Source: Petrolisthes cinctipes (Eukaryota > Arthropoda > Malacostraca > Decapoda > Porcellanidae). Taken from it: 64,000 nt of DNA. Both the position numbers and the translations under genes were made by a program. Positions within the stretch are counted from its first letter, which is position 1; the number at the start of each line of letters is the position of its first letter. The DNA is taken from assembly GCA_033782935.1 (NCBI GenBank), contig JAWQEG010000135.1:2110501-2174500 (forward strand), written 5' to 3'. Below, one piece after another: positions 20,507 to 33,400 of this stretch. The notes under the pieces were generated by a model. That model was not told the origin of the DNA. It was given only the letters and a program-made list of their open reading frames with translations, and did not search any database.

Positions 20507-23423
20507 TTCTGGGACCCCAAAATATTGAATTTTCGGGTGTTTTGAGCCTGAATTTGAGATATAAACGGGTACAGAAGATACATGCACATATTGACTTTGG
20601 GCATCTAAAATATCGATTTTCAGCATGTTTTGGGCCTGTATTTTGAAAATACTCTAACACTGAGTAGGCATGTACAGATTGCTTCTGGGACCCCAAAATA
20701 TTGAATTTTCGGGTGTTTTGAGCCTGAATTTGAGATATAAACGGGTACTGAAGATGCATGCACATATCGACTTTTGTGCACCTAAAAGATCGATTTTCAG
20801 TATGTTTTGAGCATGTATTTTGAAAATACTCTAACACGGAGTAGGCATGTACAGATCGCTTCTGGGACCCGTAAATATCGAATTTTCGGGTGTTTTGGGA
20901 CTGAATTTGAGATATCGACTTTTTGGCACCTAAAAGATCGATTTTTAGCATGTTTTTAGCCTATATTTTGAAAATATTCTAGCACTGTACAGATTGCTTC
21001 TGGGACCCCAAAATATTGAATTTTCGGATGTTTTGAGCCTGAATTTGAGATATAAACGGGTACAGAAGATACATGCACATATTGACTTTGGGCACCAAAA
21101 ATATCGATTTTCAGCATGTTTTAAAGCCTGAATTTTGAAAATACTCTAACACGGAGTAGGCATGTACAGATCGCTTCTGGGACCCCAAAATATCGAATTT
21201 TCGGGTGTTTAGGGCCAGAATTTGAGATATAAACGGGTACAGAAGATCCATGCACATATCGACTTTTGGGCACCTAAAAGATCGATTTTCAGTATGTTTT
21301 TTGCCTGTATTTTGAAAATACTCTAACACGGAGTAGGCATGTACAGATACCTTCTGGGACCTCTAAATATCGAATTTTCGTGTGTTTTGGGACTGAATTT
21401 GAGATATCGATTTTTTGGCACCTAAAATGTCGATTTTTAGCATGTTTTTAGCCTATATTTTGAAAATATTCTAGCACTGTGTAGGCATGTACAGATTGCT
21501 TCTGGGACCCCAAAATATTGAATTTTCGGGTGTTTTGAGCCTGAATTTGAGATATAAACGGGTACAGAAGATACATGCACATATTGACTTTGTGCATCTA
21601 AAATATCGATTTTCAGCATGCTTTGGGCCTGTATTTTGAAAATACTCTAACACTGAGTAGGCATGTACAGATTGCTTCTGGGACCCCAAAATATTGAATT
21701 TTCGGGTGTTTTGAGCCTGAATTTGAGATATAAACGGGTACTGAAGATGCATGCACATATCGACTTTTGTGCACCTAAAAGATCGATTTTCAGTATGTTT
21801 TGAGCATGTATTTTGAAAATACTCTAACACGGAGTAGGCATGTACAGATCGCTTCTGGGACCCGTAAATATCGAACTTTCGGGTGTTTTGGGACTGAATT
21901 TGAGATATCGACTTTTTGGCACCTAAAAGATCGATTTTTAGCATGTTTTTAGCCTATATTTTGAAAATATTCTAGCACTGTACAGATTGCTTCTGGGACC
22001 CCAAAATATTGAATTTTCGGGTGTTTTGAGCCTGAATTTGAGATATAAACGGGTACAGAAGATACATGCACATATTGACTTTGGGCACCAAAAATATCGA
22101 TTTTCAGCATGTTTTAAAGCCTGAATTTTGAAAATACTCTAACACGGAGTAGGCATGTACAGATCGCTTCTGGGACCCCAAAATATCGAATTTTCGTGTG
22201 TTTAGGGCCAGAATTTGAGATATAAACGGGTACAGAAGATGCATGCACATATCGACTTTTGGGCACCTAAAAGATCGATTTTCAGTATGTTTTTAGCCTG
22301 TATTTTGAAAATACTCTAACACGGAGTAGGCATGTACAGATACCTTCTGGGACCTCTAAATATCGAATTTTCGTGTGTTTTGGGACTGAATTTGAGATAT
22401 CGATTTTTTGGCACCTAAAATGTCGATTTTTAGCATGTTTTTAGCCTATATTTTGAAAATATTCTAGCACTGTGTAGGCATGTACAGATTGCTTCTGGGA
22501 CCCCAAAATATTGAATTTTCGGGTGTTTTGAGCCTGAATTTGAGATATAAACGGGTACAGAAGATACATGCACATATTGACTTTGGGCATCTAAAATATC
22601 GATTTTCAGCATGTTTTGGGCCTGTATTTTGAAAATACTCTAACACTGAGTAGGCATGTACAGATTGCTTCTGGGACCCCAAAATATCGAATTTTCGGGT
22701 GTTTTGAGCCTGAATTTGTGATATAAACGGGTACTGAAGATGCATGCACATATCGACTTTTGTGCACCTAAAAGATCGATTTTCAGTATGTTTTGAGCAT
22801 GTATTTTGAAAATACTCTAACACGGAGTAGGCATGTACAGATCGCTTCTGGGACCCCTAAATATCGAATTTTCGGGTGTTTTGGGACTGAATTTGAGATA
22901 TCGACTTTTTGGCACCTAAAAGATCGATTTTTAGCATGTTTTTAGCCTATATTTTGAAAATATTCTAGCACTGTACAGATTGCTTCTGGGACCCCAAAAT
23001 ATTGAATTTTCGGGTGTTTTGAGCCTGAATTTGAGATATAAACGGGTACAGAAGATACATGCACATATTGACTTTGGGCAACAAAAATATCGATTTTCAG
23101 CATGTTTTGGGCCTGAATTTTGAAAATACTCTAACACGGAGTAAGCATGTACAGATCGCTTCTGGGACCCCAAAATATCGAATTTTCGGGTGTTTAGGGC
23201 CAGAATTTGAGATATAAACGGGTACAGAAGATGCATGCACATATCGACTTTTGTGCACCTAAAAGATCGATTTTCAGTATGTTTTTGGCCTGTATTTTGA
23301 AAATACTCTAACACGGAGTAGGCATGTACAGAGATACCTTCTGGGACCTCTAAATATCGAATTTTCGGGTGTTTTGGGACTGAATTTGAGATATCGATTT
23401 TTTGGCACCTAAAATGTCGATTT
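20444..23423 (+). repeat. Three consecutive 993-bp hexameric HORs
   Basis: Anchors at 20444, 21437 and 22430 (A2) alternate with 20945, 21938 and 22931 (A1 short), giving 501+492, 501+492 and 501+493. The order inside is A2-B(ggcatct)-C(gtgcacc, gagcatg) then A1short-B(ggcacca)-C(ttagggcc). The shared private variant catgttttaaagcctg is at about 21117 and 22110. cccgtaaatatcg is at about 20869 and 21862, and ttcgtgtgttttggg at about 21377 and 22370. This is the cleanest evidence for a six-monomer HOR. Confidence 0.88.
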
Positions 23424-26400
23424 TTAGCATGTTTTTAGCCTATATTTTGAAAATATTCTAGCACTGTGTAGGCATGTACAGATTGCTTCTGGGACCCCAA
23501 AATATTGAATTTTCGGTTGTTTTGAGCCTGAATTTGAGATATAAACGGGTACAGAAGATACATGCACATATTGACTTTGGGCACCAAAAATATCGATTTT
23601 TAGCATGTTTTGGGCCTGAATTTTGAAAATACTCTAACACGGAGTAGGCATGTACAGATCGCTTCTGGGACCCCAAAATATCGAATTTTCGGGTGTTAAG
23701 GGCCAGAATTTGAGATATAAACGGGTACAGAAGATACATGCACATATCGACTTTTGGGCACCTAAAAGATCTATTTTCAGTATGTTTTTGGCCTGTATTT
23801 TGAAAATACTCTAACACGGAGTAGGCATGTACAGATACCTTCTGGGACCTCTAAATATCGAATTTTCGGGTGTTTTGGGACTGAATTTGAGATATCGATT
23901 TTTTGGCACCTAAAATGTCGATTTTTAGCATGTTTTTAGCCTATATTTTGAAAATATTCTAGCACTGTGTAGGCATGTACAGATTGCTTCTGGGACCCTA
24001 AAATATTGAATTTTCGGGTGTTTTAAACCTGAATTTGAGATATAAACGGGTACAGAAGATACATGCACATATTGACTTTGGGCATCTGAAATATCGATTT
24101 TCAGCATGTTTTGGGCCTGTATTTTGAAAATACTTTAACACTGAGTAGGCATGTACAGATTGCTTCTGGGACCCCAAAATATTGAATTTTCGGGTGTTTT
24201 GAGCCAGAATTTGAGACATAAACGGGTACTGAAGATGCATGCACATATCGACTTTTGTGCACCTAAAAGATCGATTTTCAGTATGTTTTGAGCATGTATT
24301 TTGAAAATACTCTAACACGGAGTAGGCATGTACAGATCGCTTCTGGGACCCCTAAATATCGAATTTTCGGGTGTTTTGGGACTGAATTTGAGATATCGAC
24401 TTTTTGGCACCTAAAAGATCGATTTTTAGCATGTTTTTAGCCTATATTTTGAAAATATTCTAGCACTGAGTAGGCATGTACAGATTGCTTCTGGGACCCC
24501 AAAATATTGAATTTTCGGGTGTTTTGAGCCAGAATTTGAGACATAAACGGGTACTGAAGATGCATGCACATATCGACTTTTGTGCACCTAAAAGATCGAT
24601 TTTCAGTATGTTTTGAGCATGTATTTTGAAAATACTCTAACACGGAGTAGGCATGTACAGATCGCTTCTGGGACCCCTAAATATCGAATTTTCGGGTGTT
24701 TTGGGACTGAATTTGAGATATCGACTTTTTGGCACCTAAAATGTCGATTTTTTAGCATGTTTTTAGCCTATATTTTGAAAATATTTTAGCACTGTACAGA
24801 TTGCTTCTGGGACCCCAAAATATTGAATTTACGGGTGTTTTGAGCCTGAATTTGAGATATAAACGGGTACAGAAGATACATGCACATATTGACTTTGGGC
24901 ACCAAAAATATCGATTTTCAGCATGTTTTAAAGCCTGATTTTGAAAATACTCTAACACGGAGTAGGCATGTACAGATCGCTTCTGGGACCCCAAAATATC
25001 GAATTTTCGGGTGTTTAGGGCCAGAATTTGAGATATAAACGGGTACAGAAGATGCATGCACATATCGACTTTTGGGCACCTAAAAGATCGATTATCAGTA
25101 TGTTTTTGGCCTGTATTTTGAAAATACTCTAACACGGAGTAGGCATGTACAGATACCTTCTGGGACCTCTAAATATCGAATTTTCCTGTGTTTTGGGACT
25201 GAATTTGAGATATCGATTTTTTGGCACCTAAAATGTCGATTTTTAGCATGTTTTTAGCCTATATTTTGAAAATATTCTAGCACTGTGTAGGCATGTACAG
25301 ATTGCTTCTGGGACCCCAAAATATTGAATTTTCGGGTGTTTTGAGCCTGAATTTGAGATATAAACGGGTACAGAAGATACATGCACATATTGACTTTGGG
25401 CATCTAAAATATCGATTTTCAGCATGTTTTGGGCCTGTATTTTGAAAATACTCTAACACTGAGTAGGCATGTACAGATTGCTTCTGGGATCCCAAAATAT
25501 TGAATTTTCGGGTGTTTTGAGCCTGAATTTGTGATATAAACGGGTACTGAAGATGCATGCACATACCGACTTTTGTGCACCTAAAAGATCGATTTTCAGT
25601 ATGTTTTGAGCATGTATTTTGAAAATACTCTAACACGGAGTAGGCATGTACAGATCGCTTCTGGGACTCCTAAATATCGAATTTTCGGGTGTTTTGGGAC
25701 TGAATTTGAGATATCGACTTTTTGGCACCTAAAAGATCGATTTTTAGCATGTTTTTAGCCTAAATTTTGAAAATATTCTAGCACTGAGTAGGCATGTACA
25801 GATTGCTTCTGGGACCCCTAAATATTGAATTTTCGGGTGTTTTGAGCCTGAATTTGAGATATAAACGGGTACAGAAGATACATGCACATATTGACTTTGG
25901 GCACCAAAAATATCGATTTTCAGCATGTTTTGGGCCTGAATTTTGAAAATACTCTAACACGGAGTAGGCATGTACAGATCGCTTCTGGGACCCCAAAATA
26001 TCGAATTTTCGGGTGTTTAGGGCCAGAATTTGAGATATAAACGGGTACAGAAGATGCATGCACATATCGACTTTTGTGCACCTAAAAGATCGATTTTCAG
26101 TATGTTTTTGGCCTCTATTTTGAAACTACTCTAACACGGAGTAGGCATGTACAGATACCTTCTGGGACCTCTAAATATCGAATTTTCGGGTGTTTTGGGA
26201 CTGAATTTGAGATATCGATTTTTTGTCACCTAAAATGTCGATTTTTAGCATGTTTTTAGCCTATATTTTGAAAATATTCTAGCACTGTGTAGGCATGTAC
26301 AGATTGCTTCTGGGACCCCAAAATATTGAATTTTCGGGTGTTTTGAGCCTGAATTTGAGATATAAACGGGTACAGAAGATACATGCACATATTGACTTTG

Positions 26401-26449
26401 GGCACCAAAAATATCGATTTTTAGCATGTTTTGGGCCTGAATTTTGAAA
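23424..26449 (+). repeat. HOR tract with a 325-bp dimer duplication
   Basis: Anchors lie at 23424, 23925, 24426, 24752, 25243, 25744 and 26245; lengths are 501, 501, 326, 491, 501, 501 and 501. A C monomer with gagccagaatttgagacat occurs at about 24201 and again 325 bp later at about 24526, so one A-C dimer was duplicated. The HOR at 23925 (ttttaaacctg about 24021, catctgaaatatcg about 24085) also occurs at 26746 and 30744. A 2-bp gain (acagagatacc) lies at about 23331. Confidence 0.85.
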
Positions 26450-29400
26450 ATACTCTAACACGGAGAAGGCATGTACAGATCGCTTCTGGGACCCCAAAAT
26501 ATCGAATTTTCGGGTGTTTAGGGCCAGAATTTGAGATATAAACGGGTACAGAAGATGCATGCACATATCGACTTTTGGGCACCTAAAAGATCTATTTTCA
26601 GTATGTTTTTGGCCTGTATTTTGAAAATACTCTAACACGGAGTAGGCATGTACAAATACCTTCTGGGACCTCTAAATATCGAATTTTCGGGTGTTTTGGG
26701 ACTGAATTTGAGATATCGATTTTTTGGCACCTAAAATGTCGATTTTTAGCATGTTTTTAGCCTATATTTTGAAAATATTCTAGCACTGTGTAGGCATGTA
26801 CAGATTGCTTCTGGGACCCCAAAATATTGAATTTTCGGGTGTTTTAAACCTGAATTTGAGATATAAACGGGTACAGAAGATACATGCACATATTGACTTT
26901 GGGCATCTGAAATATCGATTTTCAGCATGTTTTGGGCCTGTATTTTGAAAATACTTTAACACTGAGTAGGCATGTACAGATTGCTTCTGGGACCCCAAAA
27001 TATTGAATTTTCGGGTGTTTTGAGCCAGAATTTGAGACATAAACGGGTACTGAAGATGCATGCACATATCGACTTTTGTGCACCTAAAAGATCGATTTTC
27101 AGTATGTTTTGAGCATGTATTTTGAAAATACTCTAACACGGAGTAGGCATGTACAGATCGCTTCTGGGACCCCTAAATATCGAATTTTCGGGTGTTTTGG
27201 GACTGAATTTGAGATATCGACTTTTTGGCACCTAAAAGATCGATTTTTAGCATGTTTTTAGCCTATATTTTGAAAATATTCTAGCACTGAGTAGGCATGT
27301 ACAGATTGCTTCTGGGACCCCAAAATATTGAATTTTCGGGTGTTTTGAGCCTGAATTTGAGATATAAACGGGTACAGAAGATACATGCATATATTGACTT
27401 TGGGCACCAAAAATATCGATTTTCAGCATGTTTTGAGCATGTATTTTGAAAATACTCTAACACGGAGTAGGCATGTACAGATCGCTTCTGGGACCCCAAA
27501 ATATCGAATTTTCGGGTGTTTAGGGCCAGAATTTGAGATATAAACGGGTACAGAAGATGCATGCACATATCGACTTTTGTTCACCTAAAAGATCGATTTT
27601 CAGTATGTTTTTGGCCTGTTATTTGAAAATACTCTAACACGGAGTAGGCATGTACAGATACCTTCTGGGACCTCTAAATATCGAATTTTCGGGTGTTTTG
27701 GGACTGAATTTGAGATATCGATTTTTTGGCACCTAAAATGTCGATTTTTAGCATGTTTTTAGCCTATATTTTGAAAATATTCTAGCACTGTGTAGGCATG
27801 TACAGATTGCTTCTGGGACCATAAAATATTGAATTTTCGGGTGTTTTGAGCCTGAATTTGAGATATAAACGGGTACAGAAGATACATGCACATATTGACT
27901 TTGGGCATCTAAAATATCGATTTTCAGCATGTTTTGGGCCTGTATTTTGAAAATACTCTAACACTGAGTAGGCATGTACAGATTGCTTCTGGGACCCCAA
28001 AATATTGAATTTTCGGGTGTTTTGAGCCTGAATTTGAGATATAAACGGGTACATAAGATACATGCACATATTGACTTTGGGCACCAAAAATATCGATTTT
28101 CAGCATGTTTTGGGCCTGAATTTTAAAAATACTCTAACACGGAGTAGGCATGTACAGATCGCTTCTGGGACCCCAAAATATCGAATTTTCGGGTGTTTAG
28201 GGCCAGAATTTGAGATATAAACGGGTACAGAAGATGCATGCACATATCGACTTTTGGGCACCTAAAAGATCGATTTTCAGTATGTTTTTGGCCTGTATTT
28301 TGAAAATACTCTAACACGGAGTAGGCATGTACAGATACCTTCTGGGACCTCTAAATATCGAATTTTCGGGTGTTTTGGGACTGAATTTGAGATATCGTTT
28401 TTTTGGCACCTAAAATGTCGATTTTCAGCATGTTTTTAGCCTATATTTTGAAAATATTCTAGCACTGTGTAGGCATGTACAGATTGCTTCTGGGACCCCA
28501 AAATATTGAATTTTCGGGTGTTTTGAGCCTGAATTTGAGATATAAACGGGTACAGAAGATACATGCACATATTGACTTTGGGCATCTAAAATATCGATTT
28601 TCAGTATGTTTTTGGCCTGTATTTTGAAAATACTCTAACACGGAGTAGGCATGTACAGATACCTTCTGGGACCTCTAAATATCGAATTTTCGGGTGTTTT
28701 GGGACTGAATTTGAGATATCGATTTTTTGGCACCTAAAATGTCGATTTTCAGCATGTTTTTAGCCTATATTTTGAAAATATTCTAGCACTGTGTAGGCAT
28801 GTACAGATTGCTTCTGGGACCCCAAAATATTGAATTTTCGGGTGTTTTGAGCCTGAATTTGAGATATAAACGGGTACTGAAGATGCATGCACATATCGAC
28901 TTTTGTGCACCTAAAAGATCGATTTTCAGTATGTTTTGAGCATGTATTTTGAAAATACTCTAACACGGAGTAGGCATGTACATATCGCTTCTGGGACCCC
29001 TAAATATCGAATTTTCGGGTGTTTTGGGACTGAATTTGAGATATCGACTTTTTGGCACCTAAAAGATCGATTTTTAGCATGTTTTTAGCCTATATTTTGA
29101 AAATATTCTAGCACTGTACAGATTGCTTCTGGGACCCCAAAATATTGAATTTTCGGGTGTTTTGAGCCTGAATTTGAGATATAAACGGGTACAGAAGATA
29201 CATGCAAATATTGACTTTGGTCACCAAAAATATCGATTTTTAGCATGTTTTGGGCCTGAATTTTGAAAATACTCTAACACGGAGTAGGCATGTACAGATC
29301 GCTTCTGGGACCCCAAAATATCGAATTTTCGGGTTTTTAGGGCCAGAATTTCAGATATAAACGGGTACAGAAGATGCATGCACATATCGACTTTTGGGCA

Positions 29401-30447
29401 CCTAAAAGATCGATTTTCAGTATGTTTTTGGCCTGTATTTTGAAAATACTCTAACACGGAGTAGGCAAGTACAGATACCTTCTTGGACCTCTAAATATCG
29501 AATTTTCGGGTGTTTTGGAACTGAATTTGAGATATCGATTTTTTGGCACCTAAAATGTCGATTTTTAGCATGTTTTTAGCCTATATTTTGAAAATATTCT
29601 AGCACTGTGTAGGCATGTACAGATTGCTTCTGGGGCCCCAAAATATTGAATTTTCAGGTGTTTTGAGCCTGAATTTGAGATATAAACGGGTACAGAAGAT
29701 ACATGCACATATTGACTTTGGGCATCTAAAATATCGATTTTCAGCATGTTTTGGGCCTGTATTTTGAAAATACTCTAACACTGAGTAGGCATGTACAGAT
29801 TGCTTCTGGGACCCCAAAATATTGAATTTTCGGGTGTTTTGAGCCTGAATTTGAGATATAAACGGGTACTGAAGATGCATGCACATATCGACTTTTGTGC
29901 ACCTAAAAGATCGATTTTCAGCATGTTTTGGGCCTGTATTTTGAAAATACTCTAACACGGAGTAGGCATGTACAAATCGCTTCTGGGACCCCAAAATATC
30001 GAATTTTCGGGTGTTTAGGGCCAGAATTTGAGATATAAACGGGTACAGAAGATGCATGCACATATCGACTTTTGGGCACCTAAAAGATCGATTTTCAGTA
30101 TGTTTTTGGCTTGTATTTTGAAAATACTCTAACACGGAGTAGGCATGTACAGATACCTTCTGGGACCTCTAAATATCGAATTTTCGGGTGTTTTGGGACT
30201 GAATTTGAGATATCGATTTTTTGGCACCTAAAATGTCGATTTTTAGCATGTTTTTAGCCTATATTTTGAAAATATTCTAGCACTGTGTAGGCATGTACAG
30301 ATTGCTTCTGGGACCCCAAAATATTGAATTTTCGGGTGTTTTGAGCCTGAATTTGAGATATAAACGGGTACAGAAGATACATGCACATATTGACTTTGGG
30401 CATCTAAAATATCGATTTTCAGCATGTTTTGGGCCTGTATTTTGAAA
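26450..30447 (+). repeat. Block P2, arm 1 of a 3,998-bp tandem duplication
   Basis: Anchors lie at 26746, 27247, 27748, 28425, 28749, 29074, 29565 and 30243. Markers are gatctattttcag (about 26589), ttttaaacctg (about 26842), catgcatatattgac (about 27385), ttttgttcacc (about 27574), cctgttatttgaaa (about 27615), gggaccataaaat (about 27816), gggtttttagggcc (about 29331), atttcagatataaac (about 29348), ggcaagtacagatacc (about 29464) and tctggggcccc (about 29630). All recur downstream. Confidence 0.87.
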
Positions 30448-33400
30448 ATACTCTAACACGGAGTAGGCATGTACAGATCGCTTCTGGGACCCCAAAATAT
30501 CGAATTTTCGGGTGTTTAGGGCCAGAATTTGAGATATAAACGGGTACAGAAGATGCATGCACATATCGACTTTTGGGCACCTAAAAGATCTATTTTCAGT
30601 ATGTTTTTGGCCTGTATTTTGAAAATACTCTAACACGGAGTAGTCATGTACAAATACCTTCTGGGACCTCTAAATATCGAATTTTCGGGTGTTTTGGGAC
30701 TGAATTTGAGATATCGATTTTTTGGCACCTAAAATGTCGATTTTTAGCATGTTTTTAGCCTATATTTTGAAAATATTCTAGCACTGTGTAGGCATGTACA
30801 GATTGCTTCTGGGACCCCAAAATATTGAATTTTCGGGTGTTTTAAACCTGAATTTGAGATATAAACGGGTACAGAAGATACATGCACATATTGACTTTGG
30901 GCATCTGAAATATCGATTTTCAGCATGTTTTGGGCCTGTATTTTGAAAATACTTTAACACTGAGTAGGCATGTACAGATTGCTTCTGGGACCCCAAAATA
31001 TTGAATTTTCGGGTGTTTTGAGCCAGAATTTGAGACATAAACGGGTACTGAAGATGCATGCACATATCGACTTTTGTGCACCTAAAAGATCGATTTTCAG
31101 TATGTTTTGAGCATGTATTTTGAAAATACTCTAACACGGAGTAGGCATGTACAGATCGCTTCTGGGACCCCTAAATATCGAATTTTCGGGTGTTTTGGGA
31201 CTGAATTTGAGATATCGACTTTTTGGCACCTAAAAGATCGATTTTTAGCATGTTTTTAGCCTATATTTTGAAAATATTCTAGCACTGAGTAGGCATGTAC
31301 AGATTGCTTCTGGGACCCCAAAATATTGAATTTTCGGGTGTTTTGAGCCTGAATTTGAGATATAAACGGGTACAGAAGATACATGCATATATTGACTTTG
31401 GGCACCAAAAATATCGATTTTCAGCATGTTTTGAGCATGTATTTTGAAAATACTCTAACACGGAGTAGGCATGTACAGATCGCTTCTGGGACCCCAAAAT
31501 ATCGAATTTTCGGGTGTTTAGGGCCAGAATTTGAGATATAAACGGGTACAGAAGATGCATGCACATATCGACTTTTGTTCACCTAAAAGATCGATTTTCA
31601 GTATGTTTTTGGCCTGTTATTTGAAAATACTCTAACACGGAGTAGGCATGTACAGATACCTTCTGGGACCTCTAAATATCGAATTTTCGGGTGTTTTGGG
31701 ACTGAATTTGAGATATCGATTTTTAGGCACCTAAAATGTCGATTTTTAGCATGTTTTTAGCCTATATTTTGAAAATATTCTAGCACTGTGTAGGCATGTA
31801 CAGATTGCTTCTGGGACCATAAAATATTGGATTTTCAGGTGTTTTGAGCCTGAATTTGAGATATAAACGGGTACAGAAGATACATGCACATATTGACTTT
31901 GGGCATCTAAAATATCGATTTTCAGCATGTTTTGGGCCTGTATTTTGAAAATACTCTAACACTGAGTAGGCATGTACAGATTGCTTCTGGGACCCCAAAA
32001 TATTGAATTTTCGGGTGTTTTGAGCCTGAATTTGAGATATAAACGGGTACAGAAGATACATGCACATATTGACTTTGGGCACCAAAAATATCGATTTTCA
32101 GCATGTTTTGGGCCTGAATTTTAAAAATACTCTAACACGGAGTAGGCATGTACAGATCGCTTCTGGGACCCCAAAATATCGAATTTTCGGGTGTTTAGGG
32201 CCAGAATTTGAGATATAAACGGGTACAGAAGATGCATGCACATATCGACTTTTGGGCACCTAAAAGATCGATTTTCAGTATGTTTTTGGCCTGTATTTTG
32301 AAAATACTCTAACACGGAGTAGGCATGTACAGATACCTTCTGGGACCTCTAAATATCGAATTTTCGGGTGTTTTGGGACTGAATTTGAGATATCGATTTT
32401 TTGGCACCTAAAATGTCGATTTTCAGCATGTTTTTAGCCTATATTTTGAAAATATTCTAGCACTGTGTAGGCATGTACAGATTGCTTCTGGGACCCCAAA
32501 ATATTGAATTTTCGGGTGTTTTGAGCCTGAATTTGAGATATAAACGGGTACAGAAGATACATGCACATATTGACTTTGGGCATCTAAAATATCGATTTTC
32601 AGTATGTTTTTGGCCTGTATTTTGAAAATACTCTAACACGGAGTAGGCATGTACAGATCGCTTCTGGGACCCCAAAATATCGAATTTTCGGGTGTTTAGG
32701 GCCAGAATTTGAGATATAAACGGGTACAGAAGATGCATGCACATATCGACTTTTGTTCACCTAAAAGATCGATTTTCAGTATGTTTTTGGCCTGTTATTT
32801 GAAAATACTCTAACACGGAGTAGGCATGTACAGATACCTTCTGGGACCTCTAAATATCGAATTTTCGGGTGTTTTGGGACTGAATTTGAGATATCGATTT
32901 TTTGGCACCTAAAATGTCGATTTTTAGCATGTTTTTAGCCTATATTTTGAAAATATTCTAGCACTGTGTAGGCATGTACAGATTGCTTCTGGGACCATAA
33001 AATATTGGATTTTCAGGTGTTTTGAGCCTGAATTTGAGATATAAACGGGTACAGAAGATACATGCACATATTGACTTTGGGCATCTAAAATATCGATTTT
33101 CAGCATGTTTTGGGCCTGTATTTTGAAAATACTCTAACACTGAGTAGGCATGTACAGATTGCTTCTGGGACCCCAAAATATTGAATTTTCGGGTGTTTTG
33201 AGCCTGAATTTGAGATATAAACGGGTACAGAAGATACATGCACATATTGACTTTGGGCACCAAAAATATCGATTTTCAGCATGTTTTGGGCCTGAATTTT
33301 AAAAATACTCTAACACGGAGTAGGCATGTACAGATCGCTTCTGGGACCCCAAAATATCGAATTTTCGGGTGTTTAGGGCCAGAATTTGAGATATAAACGG

